Source of the DNA: Streptomyces sp. NBC_01750 | GTDB lineage: Bacteria > Actinomycetota > Actinomycetes > Streptomycetales > Streptomycetaceae | Length of the DNA stretch: 64,000 nucleotides | Assembly: GCF_035918095.1 (NCBI RefSeq) | Contig: NZ_CP109137.1 | Span: forward strand, 6,822,001-6,886,000 | Reading direction: 5' to 3' | Part shown: one piece after another, positions 19,643 through 28,398 of the stretch | Position numbering within the stretch: position 1 is the stretch's first letter | Layout of the letters: each line of letters starts with the position of its first letter | Position numbers and translations under genes: made by a program | Notes under the pieces: generated by a model | Told to the model about the DNA's origin: nothing | Database searches by the model: none | Seen by the model: only the letters and a program-made list of their open reading frames with translations

Positions 19643-20560
19643 GTGAAACCCGTCCGTACACTCGCCGCCGCGCTCGCCGAAGGCGTCGTCGTCCTCGACG
19701 GGGGGCTGTCCAACCAACTGGAGGCACAGGGCTGCGATCTGTCCGACGGCCTCTGGTCGGCTCGGCTGCTGGCCGACGATCCACAGCAGATCGAAGCGGC
19801 CCACACGGCGTATGTACGGGCGGGCGCCCAGGTTCTCATCACCTCCAGCTACCAGGCCACCTTCGAGGGCTTCGCGCGCAGAGGCGTGGCACGGGAGGAG
19901 GCCGCGGGGCTGCTGGCCGGCAGTGTGGAACTGGCGCGGAGTGCGGGTGAGGCGGCTCGGCGCGAGGTGTGGGTCGCGGCCTCGGTGGGGCCGTACGGCG
20001 CGATGCTCGCGGACGGCAGCGAGTACCGGGGACGGTACGGGCTGTCCGTGCCGGAGCTGGAGCGCTTCCACCGGCCGAGGATCGAAGCGCTGGCCGCGGC
20101 GGGCCCCGATGTGCTCGCCCTGGAGACGGTGCCGGACACGGACGAGGCCGAGGCGCTGCTGCGGGCGGTCGAGGGGTGCGGGGTGCCGGTCTGGCTCTCG
20201 TACAGCATCGCCGGCGAGCGGACCCGGGCAGGCCAGGAGCTGGCGGCTGCCTTCGCCCTCGCCGTCGGCCGGGAGCAGGTGATCGCCGTCGGGGTGAACT
20301 GCTGCGGGCCGGGTGACGCGGACCGAGCCGTGGAGCTCGCGGCGGCGGTGACGGGCAAGCCGGTGGTCGTCTACCCCAACAGCGGAGAGCGGTGGGACGC
20401 GGCCGAAGGGGCGTGGCGCGGCGGAGTCACCTACGACCCGGCCAGGGTGCGGGACTGGCTGGCGTCCGGTGCCCGGCTGGTCGGCGGCTGCTGCCGAGTG
20501 GGGCCGGGGCAGATCGAGGAGCTTGCGGCACTGGTGCCCCGTGCGGGTGGCGAGCAGTAG
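19643..20560 (+). CDS. mmuM: Homocysteine S-methyltransferase
   Basis: 305 residues. It methylates homocysteine to methionine using S-methylmethionine or SAM. The zinc ligands are visible as the Cys of GVNCCGP and the two Cys of GGCCR; the N-terminal VVLDGGLSNQLEAQG and TSSYQATFEGF are family signatures. The GTG start at 19643 has GGGAG six bases upstream. It is probably co-transcribed with the LLM oxidoreductase gene just before it. Confidence 0.9.
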   Translation: MKPVRTLAAALAEGVVVLDGGLSNQLEAQGCDLSDGLWSARLLADDPQQIEAAHTAYVRAGAQVLITSSYQATFEGFARRGVAREEAAGLLAGSVELARSAGEAARREVWVAASVGPYGAMLADGSEYRGRYGLSVPELERFHRPRIEALAAAGPDVLALETVPDTDEAEALLRAVEGCGVPVWLSYSIAGERTRAGQELAAAFALAVGREQVIAVGVNCCGPGDADRAVELAAAVTGKPVVVYPNSGERWDAAEGAWRGGVTYDPARVRDWLASGARLVGGCCRVGPGQIEELAALVPRAGGEQ

Positions 20561-20788
20561 GGCCGGTTGGCAGCGGGCGGGCCGTATGACCGGTCCGCGG
20601 CGGGTTCACCGGGCTCGGCCAACCGCCGGCGCCGCGGGCAGTGCTGTGAGGGCCGGTCCGCCGTCTTGACCGGAGGCAGGCCGAGGCGGAAGGCCCACCA
20701 CCGTCATCGGCGCGACGACCGCAGCTGCCATCAACGGCTGGTCAGCAGCACGGCTCAGGAGGTCCGCCCGCCGGCACCCCGGCTGTCG

Positions 20789-21349
20789 CTACTCCAGGCC
20801 GGAGACCTTGAACACCGAATGGGCCGTCTCACCGTCGATCCTCTGCGACAACTGCCGCAATGCCGTCGCCCCGCAGAGAAGGGTCCCTCGGCCCAGGGAG
20901 GTTCGGGCGCCCGCATCGAGCAGACGCCACAGCTGCGGGTTGGTGACGAGCACCCGCGGGTCCAGCTCGACCCGTCCGCCGTAGAGGTCACGCAGGACCA
21001 GCCGCTGCGCGACGCCGTCTGACCAGCGCACCGCCACCAGGCAGTCCGTGCGCACTCTCCGTTCAAGCAGCAGGCTGCGCGAGGCCAGCCAGCCCTCGCC
21101 GGCGGTCACCCTCGCCGGCAGCAGCACCACGAACAGCAGGATCGCGAGCGCCGTCCAGAGGGCGGCGCGCTCGGTGGTGAGGCCGCCGGAGCCGCAGTCG
21201 ATCACCAGCAGCAGGCAGAGAAGCAGCGCTGCGCAGCCGACGGCGGATCGCGTGTCGCCGGTCCAGTTCCCGTCGCGCGCAGCCTCTCCGGGGGGCTCCG
21301 AGCGGTCCGCGTCGCACCCCGGACGAGATGGTGTGATTCGCCGTCCCAT
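20789..21349 (-). CDS. Membrane protein, 186 residues, unknown function
   Basis: I do not recognise the family. After a polar N-terminus of about 33 residues come two hydrophobic segments (CAALLLCLLLVIDC and LWTALAILLFVVLLPA). A soluble beta-rich C-terminal domain follows (LVAVRWSDGVAQRLVLRDLYGGRVELD), PH-like in pattern. Two segments and a cytoplasmic domain resemble PH-domain membrane proteins of streptomycetes. An 11-bp-phased operator lies 43 bp upstream of the ATG, oriented toward this gene. Confidence 0.7.
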   Translation of the reverse strand: MGRRITPSRPGCDADRSEPPGEAARDGNWTGDTRSAVGCAALLLCLLLVIDCGSGGLTTERAALWTALAILLFVVLLPARVTAGEGWLASRSLLLERRVRTDCLVAVRWSDGVAQRLVLRDLYGGRVELDPRVLVTNPQLWRLLDAGARTSLGRGTLLCGATALRQLSQRIDGETAHSVFKVSGLE

Positions 21350-21391
21350 GCAGCCGACGCTAGGGGCGCCGAACGGCCTGCGCCCGGTTTA

Positions 21392-21440
21392 TTGATGAAC
21401 CGCTGACGTGGTGTCGGCCGGCTTTGACGTCGTCCTGACG
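21392..21440 (-). promoter_or_regulatory. Direct-repeat operator A, 11-21-11 spacing
   Basis: On the plus strand TTGATG (21392), CTGACG (21403), TTGACG (21424) and CTGACG (21435) begin 11, 21 and 11 bases apart. Read on the minus strand these are CGTCAG, CGTCAA, CGTCAG and CATCAA half-sites. The same spacing occurs at 25540-25588 and 30702-30750. Repeats every 11 bp are typical of OmpR-family response regulators. The site points to the 20789-21349 gene and lies 120-170 bp before the KimA-like relic. Confidence 0.6.
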
Positions 21441-21560
21441 GGGCACGTCATGAACTCGTGAAGATACGGCCACCACGTGACAAGAAGGCGCCAGCGCCGG
21501 GCAAGGCCGGCCGGATGCGGGCCCACCCTGAGCGGACCTGGAACAAAGGAGCTCACCCGC

Positions 21561-21972
21561 ATGTCCGCCATGACCACCGAGTCCAGCACCGCGCCCAGCG
21601 CTGAGGAGCCCCCGGATACTGGCGCCCGTCACAAGCTGACCGCAGGTGCGCGCCGTGACGGTCTGCTACCCCGATCCGGAGGATCGTGCGCAGACCGAGA
21701 CCCTGGAACGGGACTGGGAGCTGTGGAACCCGGGCGTCCCGCTGGTACGCGTTTCCTCGGCCCGCCGCACGGTCGGCCGTCCGATCGCCGCATACGTACG
21801 CGAGTTGGCATCCAGTCATCCGGGCACTCGGATCACCGTGCTCATCCCCGAGGTCGAACCGGCCCGCCTGTGGCAGCGGGTTCTGCAGAACCAGCGTGGT
21901 GCGGTCGTGGCGCATGCGGTGCGTCGTGACACGGACGCGGTGATCTGCAGGCTCCGCTTCCGGCTCGACTGA
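21561..21972 (+). pseudogene. KimA/APC-type potassium transporter reduced to its two ends
   Basis: An AAAGGAG ribosome site precedes ATG 21561 and a frame ending in GARHKLTA, like the short cytoplasmic N-terminus just before helix 1 of KimA-type permeases. Near 21640-21650 a different frame (from GTG 21646 to stop 21972) carries 108 residues of the cytoplasmic C-terminal domain. These include AVTVCYPDPED, ERDWELWNPGVPLV and ARLWQRVLQNQ, matching the end of Bacillus KimA. The membrane domain of some 450-500 residues is absent. I read this as an internal deletion. The C-terminal piece could still be translated as a free domain. Confidence 0.65.
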
Positions 21973-22046
21973 GCTGCTTGTCACCTTCCTCTTGCGGCGG
22001 GCTCTCTTCTTGCGTGCGCGCTCGGACATGGCTCTGAGCCGTCCCT

Positions 22047-22865
22047 TCAGCCGCTGTGGCCGACGAGGACGTCGGCGAGCTTGTTGAGACGCTTGACCGT
22101 GCGCTCTTCGGTGGCGGCGGGCGCGGGCTCGACGCGCTCGTCGCGGTCGTAGTAGGCGCCGTTGACGATCTCCACCGCGGGGTCGCAGAGCCGTACGACA
22201 TGGGAGGCGCCGTCGGCGGCCGTGGCCCCGTTGTGGCCGTACAGAGGAAGCAGCGCGGTCTCACAGATGCCGGGGTGGACGGAGACGGCCGTCACCCTCG
22301 GGTCGGCCGCGAAGACCGTGAGGGCCAGCTGCGACTGGGCGTACGCGGCGAGCCGGGCGTAGCGGCGGGCGCGGTTGGGGTCGCTCCACTGGATGGAGCC
22401 GGTGCGGTGCAGCGAGGAGGACACGTTGACGACTCTGCCGACTCGGCTGCCCGGCACCCTGGTCAGTGCCCGCTCCAGCAGGCCGGTGAGCAGGTAGTGG
22501 GCAAGGAAGTTGACCTGGAAGGCGAGTTCGTTGCCGTCCGTGGTGACGGTGTGGCGCTCGGGCGCGGCGATCGCGGCGTTGTTGACGAGGATGTCCAGGT
22601 GCGGGTGCTCGACGACGACGCGCTCGGCCATCGCCTCCACTTCGTCGAGGCGGGAGAAGTCCGCGCCGAAGGGGCACACGCGCTCGGCGGGGATCCCGGC
22701 CGTGCTGACGAGCCTGTCGGTCGCCGCCCGTGCCTCTTCGGCAGTTCGGCCGTGCACGAGGACGGTGGCGCCGCGCTCGGCGAGCAGCCGGGCGGTCTCG
22801 TAGCCGATGCCGGAGGTGGCTCCGGTGACGAGGACAGTAAGGGAGAAAAGGCTTGAGCCGGGCAT
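22047..22865 (-). CDS. Short-chain dehydrogenase/reductase family protein lacking the catalytic lysine
   Basis: 272 residues, Rossmann fold with TGATSGIG and NNAAIAAPE, most like the retinol-dehydrogenase-type classical SDRs. The active-site Tyr is present, but the usual YxxxK reads YAQSQ: the lysine is glutamine (CAG codon at the corresponding position). Since that lysine binds the nicotinamide ribose and lowers the Tyr pKa, activity may be weak or altered. The preceding Ser is present (VVNVSSSLH). The gene lies downstream of kdpB on the same strand, 261 bp away. Confidence 0.85.
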   Translation of the reverse strand: MPGSSLFSLTVLVTGATSGIGYETARLLAERGATVLVHGRTAEEARAATDRLVSTAGIPAERVCPFGADFSRLDEVEAMAERVVVEHPHLDILVNNAAIAAPERHTVTTDGNELAFQVNFLAHYLLTGLLERALTRVPGSRVGRVVNVSSSLHRTGSIQWSDPNRARRYARLAAYAQSQLALTVFAADPRVTAVSVHPGICETALLPLYGHNGATAADGASHVVRLCDPAVEIVNGAYYDRDERVEPAPAATEERTVKRLNKLADVLVGHSG

Positions 22866-23105
22866 GGTCCATCCAAGGAAGGTGGGCGTGCGGATACGAA
22901 GAAGGGGCGCCGGACAAGGTCACGGCGCCCCGGGGCTACGGACTGCGCGTCAGCCGACGGCCGTCAGCCGAAGGCGAGCGTGTCCGGGCAGCGGGGCACA
23001 CGGCGGGGCGCCGGATGAGGCGGCCGGTCGAGAAGGAGCCACTCGCTGTTCACGATGTCCATCCAACTGGCTTGCGGGCAGCGGCTCAAGGACGTGGCGC
23101 CGTCC

Positions 23106-23122
23106 TTGACACCCCTCTGACG
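23106..23122 (-). promoter_or_regulatory. Single 11-bp-phased half-site pair downstream of kdpB
   Basis: TTGACA (23106) and CTGACG (23117) begin 11 bp apart, in the same orientation as operator A. The pair lies just after the kdpB stop and about 240 bp upstream of the SDR start. It is a single pair without the second box, so it is weaker than the three four-part sites. Confidence 0.35.
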
Positions 23123-23126
23123 AAGT

Positions 23127-25280
23127 TCAGCCCAGCCCGGGCACGTTCGAGATCAGCAGGTCGATGAGCTTGATCCCGACGAAGGGCAGTACGAGCCCGC
23201 CGAGCCCGTAGACCGCGAGGTTACGGCGCAGCAGGTCGTGCGCGGATGCCGGGGTGTAGCGCACTCCGCGCAGGGCGAGGGGAATCAGCGCCACGATGAT
23301 CAGGGCGTTGAAGATGATCGCCGAGGTGATCGCGGAGGTGGGGCTGTGCAGGCCCATGAGGTTGAGGGCCTGGATCCCCGGATAGGCGCCGGCGAACATC
23401 GCCGGGATGATCGCGAAGTACTTCGCCACGTCATTCGTGATGGAGAAGGTGGTCAGCGCGCCCCGGGTGATGAGGAGTTGCTTGCCGATCTCGACGATGT
23501 CGATCAGCTTGGTCGGGTTGGAGTCCAGGTCCACCATGTTCCCGGCCTCCTTGGCGGCCGAGGTCCCGGTGTTCATCGCGACGCCGACATCGGCTTGCGC
23601 CAGCGCGGGCGCGTCGTTCGTACCGTCGCCCGTCATCGCGACGAGTTTGCCGCCCTCCTGCTCCTGCTTGATGAGGGCCAGCTTGTCCTCGGGGGTGGCT
23701 TCGGCGAGGAAGTCGTCGACGCCGGCTTCCTGGGCGATGGCGTTCGCGGTCAGCGGATTGTCCCCGGTGATCATCACTGTACGGATGCCCATCCTCCGCA
23801 GCTCCGCGAACCGTTCGCGGATGCCGTCCTTGACGACGTCCTTGAGATGGATGATGCCGAGCATCCGCGGGCCGTCCCAGTCGTGGACGGCGACCAGCAG
23901 CGGCGTACCTCCGCTCGCGGCGATCGAGTCGGCCCAGATGGCCGCCTGGGACGGGACGACTCCGCCGCGCATCTCCACCCAGCTGATCACCTGAGCCGCC
24001 GCGCCCTTGCGGATGAAGCAGGCCGCCCCGTTGTCCCACCGAAGATCGATCCCGCTCATCCGGGTCTGCGCGCTGAACGCCACGAACCGCGCGTTGCTGA
24101 GCTCGCCCTCGGCCGGGGCCCGCATCCCGTACTTCTCCTTCGCCAGGACGACGACTGAGCGGCCCTCCGGCGTCTCGTCGGCGAGCGAGGAGAGCTGAGC
24201 CGCGTCGGCGAGGATCAGCTCGTCGACACCGGGCAGTGGTACGAAGCCGGCGGCCTCACGATTGCCGAGGGTGATGGTGCCGGTCTTGTCGAGGAGCAGG
24301 GTGTTGACGTCGTCGGCGGCTTCGACCGCCCGGCCGGACATCGCCAGGACATTGCGCTGCACCAGACGGTCCATGCCCGCGATGCCGATGGCCGACAGCA
24401 GCGCGCCGATCGTCGTCGGGATGAGCGTGACGAGCAGCGCGACCAGCACCGTCGTGGACTGCGCGGCGCCCGCGTGTCCGGCCATCGGCTGCAGCGTGAC
24501 GACGACCAGGACGAAGACGATGGTCAGCGCGGCCAGCAGGATGTTCAGCGCGATCTCGTTGGGCGTCTTTTGCCGTCGCGCGCCTTCGACCAGGGTGATC
24601 ATCCGGTCCAGGAAGGAGTGTCCGGGGCGTGAGGTGACGCGTACGACGATCCGGTCGGAGAGCACCGTCGTACCGCCCGTGACGCCGCTGCGGTCGCCGC
24701 CCGACTCCCGGATGACGGGAGCGGACTCGCCGGTGATGGCGGACTCGTCGACCGCCGCGATGCCGTCGACGACATCGCCGTCGGCGGGGATCGGCTCGCC
24801 TGCCTCGACGAGGACGAAGTCGAAGAGCTGAAGGTCGTTGGCGGCGACGGCGTCGGTCTCGGCGCGGGCCGGATTCGTTCCGTACCGCCAGTGGCGCAGC
24901 CGCAGCGCGACGGTGTCCATGCGCGCCTTGCGCAGCGATTCGGCCTGCGCCTTGCCCCGGCCCTCCGCCACGGCCTCCGCGAGGTTCGCGAAGATCACCG
25001 TCAGCCACAGCCAGACGCTGATCACCCAGGTGAAGACGGACGGATGGAAGAGCGAGGAGAGCGTGGTGAGTACCGATCCGGCCGCGACGACCAACAGCAC
25101 GGGGTTCTTCACCAGGGCCCGCGGGTGCAGCTTGCGCAGGGCCTCGGGGAAGGACGTCACCAGTTGTACGGGATCGAAGAGGCCGCCCTGGCCGGAGCGC
25201 TTCCGGTGGGGGCGGGCGTGTGGTGGGCTCCCGCCCGGTGTCTGCGCTGTCGGAGCCTGCTGGTCAGCGGCGGGGAGCAT
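23127..25280 (-). CDS. kdpB: Potassium-transporting P-type ATPase, ATP-binding subunit KdpB
   Basis: 717 residues. The phosphorylated Asp331 is in [21 protein letters not shown] (actuator) and [21 protein letters not shown] (hinge, split here as [10 protein letters not shown] and QADVGVAM) are intact. KdpB drives K+ import only as part of the KdpFABC complex, with KdpA as the channel. Neither kdpA nor kdpC is next to it: upstream is a divergent gene and downstream an SDR. ATG 25280 ([11 protein letters not shown]) has AGAAGG about 11 bases upstream; earlier in-frame starts would add an atypical 48-residue extension. Confidence 0.93.
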   Translation of the reverse strand: MLPAADQQAPTAQTPGGSPPHARPHRKRSGQGGLFDPVQLVTSFPEALRKLHPRALVKNPVLLVVAAGSVLTTLSSLFHPSVFTWVISVWLWLTVIFANLAEAVAEGRGKAQAESLRKARMDTVALRLRHWRYGTNPARAETDAVAANDLQLFDFVLVEAGEPIPADGDVVDGIAAVDESAITGESAPVIRESGGDRSGVTGGTTVLSDRIVVRVTSRPGHSFLDRMITLVEGARRQKTPNEIALNILLAALTIVFVLVVVTLQPMAGHAGAAQSTTVLVALLVTLIPTTIGALLSAIGIAGMDRLVQRNVLAMSGRAVEAADDVNTLLLDKTGTITLGNREAAGFVPLPGVDELILADAAQLSSLADETPEGRSVVVLAKEKYGMRAPAEGELSNARFVAFSAQTRMSGIDLRWDNGAACFIRKGAAAQVISWVEMRGGVVPSQAAIWADSIAASGGTPLLVAVHDWDGPRMLGIIHLKDVVKDGIRERFAELRRMGIRTVMITGDNPLTANAIAQEAGVDDFLAEATPEDKLALIKQEQEGGKLVAMTGDGTNDAPALAQADVGVAMNTGTSAAKEAGNMVDLDSNPTKLIDIVEIGKQLLITRGALTTFSITNDVAKYFAIIPAMFAGAYPGIQALNLMGLHSPTSAITSAIIFNALIIVALIPLALRGVRYTPASAHDLLRRNLAVYGLGGLVLPFVGIKLIDLLISNVPGLG

Positions 25281-25672
25281 CACAAAGCACCTTCTGATGA
25301 GGCCGGCAAGGGGAGGGGACAAGCGCATGGGCCTGGTCGACGCCGGGGCGCCCCGGCGTCGACCAGGCGGACTGGGACGCGGCGGGGGGAGGCCGCCGCG
25401 TACCTGCCGCCGAGCGCGTGTCATGCCACTGACGTTCGCGATCTCGAGCGGCAGAAAGGGAATCTAGCCGCAGCAAACCCCTCATCTCCGCGTTGTCCCG
25501 GGGTGTTTACGACCCTCTGACAGCGGATTTGTGCTCCGTGTCAAGCCAGCGTCAAGAAGCGCTGATGGGGCGTCATGACGCCGTCAAGGGAGTCCGATTC
25601 CTGTTCGAGCCTGGTTGAGACTGATCGCCACGGGGGACGGGCAGCCGTCCGTGGTGTGAGCCTGGAGGGCGC
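25281..25672. other. 392-bp divergent intergenic region, kdpB and membrane protein
   Basis: No gene is seen. It holds the promoters of two divergent genes and operator B (25540-25588). A weaker pair, TTTACG (25506) and CTGACA (25517), is 11 bp apart and in the opposite orientation, facing kdpB. The stretch 25340-25440 is Pro/Arg-coding in all frames and looks non-coding. Confidence 0.6.
25540..25588 (+). promoter_or_regulatory. Direct-repeat operator B, 11-21-11 spacing
   Basis: GTCAAG (25540), GTCAAG (25551), GTCATG (25572) and GTCAAG (25583) begin 11, 21 and 11 bases apart. This is the clearest of the set, with three of four half-sites identical. It ends 85 bp before the GTG of the plus-strand membrane-protein gene and is 260-300 bp upstream of kdpB on the other strand. 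An OmpR-family regulator is the likely ligand by geometry. Confidence 0.65.
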
Positions 25673-27229
25673 GTGACCATCACTGCCGGTACCGCGCACA
25701 GTCCGGAGACAGGGGCCGAGACCGAGGCCCGAACACGCCAGGTGACGGCCGTTCGACCCGAGGGCCGGCCCGGTCCGCAGCCACGAGGGAGGCAGCGGCC
25801 GGGCCGTCCGAGCACCGGCGCCCTGAGGGAGCGGCTGCGCTGCCGCTGGGCGACGCAGCCGGCCGGGCTGCGTCTGGCGCGTGCGGGGATTCTGCTGCTC
25901 ACCGCCGCGCTCGCGCTGCTGCTGTTACTCGCAGGGCTCGCCGTCTCCGCCACCTGGGACACCGTGGACGGACGCGATGCTCCCCGGACCACCAGCGCCG
26001 CCGGTCTCGGTCTCGCGCTGAACGACATGGACGCGCAGGCCGCCAACATCCTGCTGTCCAGCGGCGACGCAGGCGCGGGTCGGATGGCTGTCCCGTACGA
26101 CAAGGCCACCGGCTTCTACGACTCCGCACGCCGCACGGTCAGCCGTGAGCTGCGTACGCTCGCCGTTGCCGCCGAGGGCGACACACGTGCCGAGCACACC
26201 GTCGAGGCGCTGACCGAGAATTTCGCCCGCTACCAGGAGCTGATCGGCCGCGCCCTGGAGAACGACGGCCGGGCGGGCGGCAAGGCTGGGGCCCTGGACG
26301 ACTACCGCTCGGCCACTGCCCTGCTCTCCATGCACATCCGCCCCGAATCACAGGCGTTGATCGCCGCCAACAACGACGCGTACGAATCCGGGTACGACGC
26401 CGCACGCTCCCGGCTCACAGCCGAACTGGTCACCGCGGTCGTGCTCGGCCTGCTGCTCCTCACCGCTCTCGTCGTACTGCAGTGGTATCTGGCACGGCAG
26501 TTCCACCGGATCCTCAACCCGGCACTGCTGGCCGGTACGCTCTGCGCCTTCCTGGCGTTCGCGCTGGGCGGCCAGGCGCTCTCCGCCTCCTCCGAGCACC
26601 TGCGAGGCGCCCGGCGTGACGCCTTCGACTCGGTCGTCGCGCTGTCCCGGGCCCGCGCCATCGCCTACGACGCGAACGCCGACGAAAGCCGCTACCTCCT
26701 CTTCGAACAGGAGCGGACCGCCTACGAGCAGTCCTTCCTCGACAAGTCGCAGCAGCTGTACGGAATCGAGGGCGCGACCCTCGCGACGTACGACACGGGG
26801 ATGGACGAGACGTGGGACGCCTACCGCACCGACCACGCCGACCGGCGCTTCACGGGTGAATTCCGGCGGGAGCTCGACAACATCACCTTCCCCGGCGAGC
26901 GTGCCGCCGCCGAGCGGACCGTGCGGACGTACGCCGTCTACCAGCGCGACGACCGGACCATCCGCCGCCTGATCGCGGAGGGAAGGGCACAGGAGGCCGT
27001 CGCGTTCTGCATCAGCTGGGGCCCGGGCAAGTCGAACGCACACTTCGGTGCCTGGATGGATGCCCTCGACGAGGTCACCGACATCAACCGGACCCACTTC
27101 GACGCGTCGGTGCGCGAGGGCCGGGGCGCGGTCTCCCGGCTGCTGCCCGCGGCCGGCGGTGCTCTGGTGGCGGCCGCGGCGCTGACCGTGCTCGGGCTGC
27201 GCCCGCGGCTGGCCGAGTTCCAAGTCTGA
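25673..27229 (+). CDS. Four-helix-bundle-type membrane protein, unknown function
   Basis: 518 residues with a basic, disordered N-terminus and predicted membrane helices at about 67-94, 251-273, 281-306 and 490-511. The two long extracytoplasmic stretches between them are helical and rich in Ala, Arg and Glu. They resemble the four-helix-bundle ligand domains of chemoreceptors and sensor kinases, but no kinase or signalling domain follows. It starts with GTG 25673 and lies under operator B, divergent from kdpB. A role in sensing or regulating ion transport is only a guess from position. Confidence 0.75.
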   Translation: MTITAGTAHSPETGAETEARTRQVTAVRPEGRPGPQPRGRQRPGRPSTGALRERLRCRWATQPAGLRLARAGILLLTAALALLLLLAGLAVSATWDTVDGRDAPRTTSAAGLGLALNDMDAQAANILLSSGDAGAGRMAVPYDKATGFYDSARRTVSRELRTLAVAAEGDTRAEHTVEALTENFARYQELIGRALENDGRAGGKAGALDDYRSATALLSMHIRPESQALIAANNDAYESGYDAARSRLTAELVTAVVLGLLLLTALVVLQWYLARQFHRILNPALLAGTLCAFLAFALGGQALSASSEHLRGARRDAFDSVVALSRARAIAYDANADESRYLLFEQERTAYEQSFLDKSQQLYGIEGATLATYDTGMDETWDAYRTDHADRRFTGEFRRELDNITFPGERAAAERTVRTYAVYQRDDRTIRRLIAEGRAQEAVAFCISWGPGKSNAHFGAWMDALDEVTDINRTHFDASVREGRGAVSRLLPAAGGALVAAAALTVLGLRPRLAEFQV

Positions 27230-27262
27230 GCGCCTGTGTCCGAGCTTCTGTGTCCGGGTGGT

Positions 27263-27279
27263 GTCAGAGAGTCGTCAAG
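27263..27279 (+). promoter_or_regulatory. 11-bp-phased half-site pair upstream of kdpF
   Basis: GTCAGA (27263) and GTCAAG (27274) begin 11 bp apart, 50 bp before the kdpF start. The second box expected from the 11-21-11 pattern is not present. A weak GTCCGG at 27252 keeps the 11-bp phase. Probably a reduced version of operators A-C. Confidence 0.4.
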
Positions 27280-27328
27280 GTCAACAGTTCCGATGGCGGT
27301 AGGGGGGCCAGGGGCGGACTCTGTCCTT

Positions 27329-27418
27329 GTGAGCGCAGCGAATGCGGTCGGACGTGTCAGCGCTGTTTGTCCGGTCGGCTACCTGGTGGCGGCGCCGATC
27401 CTCCCGGAGAAGTTCTGA
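27329..27418 (+). CDS. kdpF: KdpF-like small membrane peptide
   Basis: 29 residues starting GTG 27329: MSAANAVGRV through GYLVAAPILPEKF. The N-terminal AxNAVG, the hydrophobic core and the closing (F/L)PE(K/R)F are the hallmarks of KdpF, the peptide that stabilises the KdpFABC complex. In an intact operon kdpA would follow directly; here a DUF4118 gene follows after 23 bp and kdpB is on the opposite strand. The core contains Arg, Cys and Pro where KdpF usually has only hydrophobic residues, so it may be decaying. Confidence 0.6.
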   Translation: MSAANAVGRVSAVCPVGYLVAAPILPEKF

Positions 27419-27441
27419 GGCCATGAGATGCGAGGTGGCTC

Positions 27442-28185
27442 ATGAGGACTCCGCTTCGTGACACGGGGGCGCTGGGGGCCGCCCTGCTCGCCCCGCCGGC
27501 GGTGGCCGCCGTTCTGGTGCCCTTCCGTACGGACCTGACGAACGCGACGATGGTGCTCATCCTCGTCGTGGTCGTCGTGGCGGTCGCCGCGATCGGCAAT
27601 CGCGCGGCCGGAGCCGTCGCGGCGGTGTCGTCCGCCGCCTGGTTCGACTTCTTCCTCACCCCTCCGTACCAGCGGTTCACCATCAACGACGCCAATGACA
27701 TCGAGACGGCGGTCCTGCTGCTGGTCGTGGGCCTTGTCGTGTCGCAGCTCGCCGCCCGCGCCCGGCGGCTCGAGGTCATCACGGTGACCGACGCCGGTCA
27801 TCTCGCCCGGATCCACGAGACCGCGCAGCTGGTCCAGGCCAGCGGATCTCCCGACAAGATCGTCGACCATGTCCGACGGCAGCTGATCGATCTGCTGGAG
27901 TTGCGGGACTGCCGTTTCGAGTACGGCAGTCTGCTCGGGCATCCGGCGAGGCTGGAGCAGGACGGCAGTGTGGTCGTGGCGCGGGGGCGCTGGGACGTCG
28001 AGCGGCGCGGCTGGCCGGACGGCGAGATCGAGCTCCGGGCCCTCGCAGGCGGCCACTACCGCGGCCGGTTCCTGCTTCAGCCGGGCCCCGCCGTCCCTCC
28101 CCTCCAGGCGCGGCTGGTCGCCGTGACGCTGGCCGACCAGACCGGCGCGGCGCTGGACACGGCGGCACCGCGTCTGGAGCAGTGA
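27442..28185 (+). CDS. DUF4118 (KdpD sensor-like) membrane protein without kinase
   Basis: 247 residues. About 107 N-terminal residues form four closely spaced membrane helices with AAWFDFFLTPPYQRFTI, the signature of the DUF4118 module in KdpD sensor kinases. A GAF-like soluble region follows, but there is no histidine-kinase or ATPase domain and no N-terminal KdpD/Usp part. ATG 27442 has GAGGTGG upstream. Being next to kdpF, it is probably a stripped-down relative of KdpD that senses K+ or turgor or is itself vestigial. Confidence 0.82.
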   Translation: MRTPLRDTGALGAALLAPPAVAAVLVPFRTDLTNATMVLILVVVVVAVAAIGNRAAGAVAAVSSAAWFDFFLTPPYQRFTINDANDIETAVLLLVVGLVVSQLAARARRLEVITVTDAGHLARIHETAQLVQASGSPDKIVDHVRRQLIDLLELRDCRFEYGSLLGHPARLEQDGSVVVARGRWDVERRGWPDGEIELRALAGGHYRGRFLLQPGPAVPPLQARLVAVTLADQTGAALDTAAPRLEQ

Positions 28186-28195
28186 CCCCGCCGAC

Positions 28196-28229
28196 GGGCG
28201 AGGGCAGAGAAGGGGCGAGGGCAGAGAAG
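28196..28229 (+). repeat. 17-bp tandem duplication
   Basis: GGGCGAGGGCAGAGAAG occurs twice in tandem (28196-28212 and 28213-28229), just after the DUF4118 gene in the gap before the convergent permease gene. It has no evident function. Confidence 0.8.
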
Positions 28230-28398
28230 GACTGGCGTGCGCCGGCCGTCGGGCCTCCGCATCCCGGCCCCAGGGCACTGACGCGCCGGCCGCTCCGCGC
28301 CTCGACGGGCAGGGTCCCCAACGCTCCCTCTCGCCTCCGGATTCTCCCTGCCGGCGACTGTGACCGGTCCGCGCCCTCTTGCCGTAGCGCGGCGCGGC

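Noticed and set aside
25340..25424. Longer N-terminus for KdpB starting at 25424
   Set aside because: The extra 48 residues are Arg/Pro-rich, unlike KdpB, and ATG 25280 has a ribosome-binding site.
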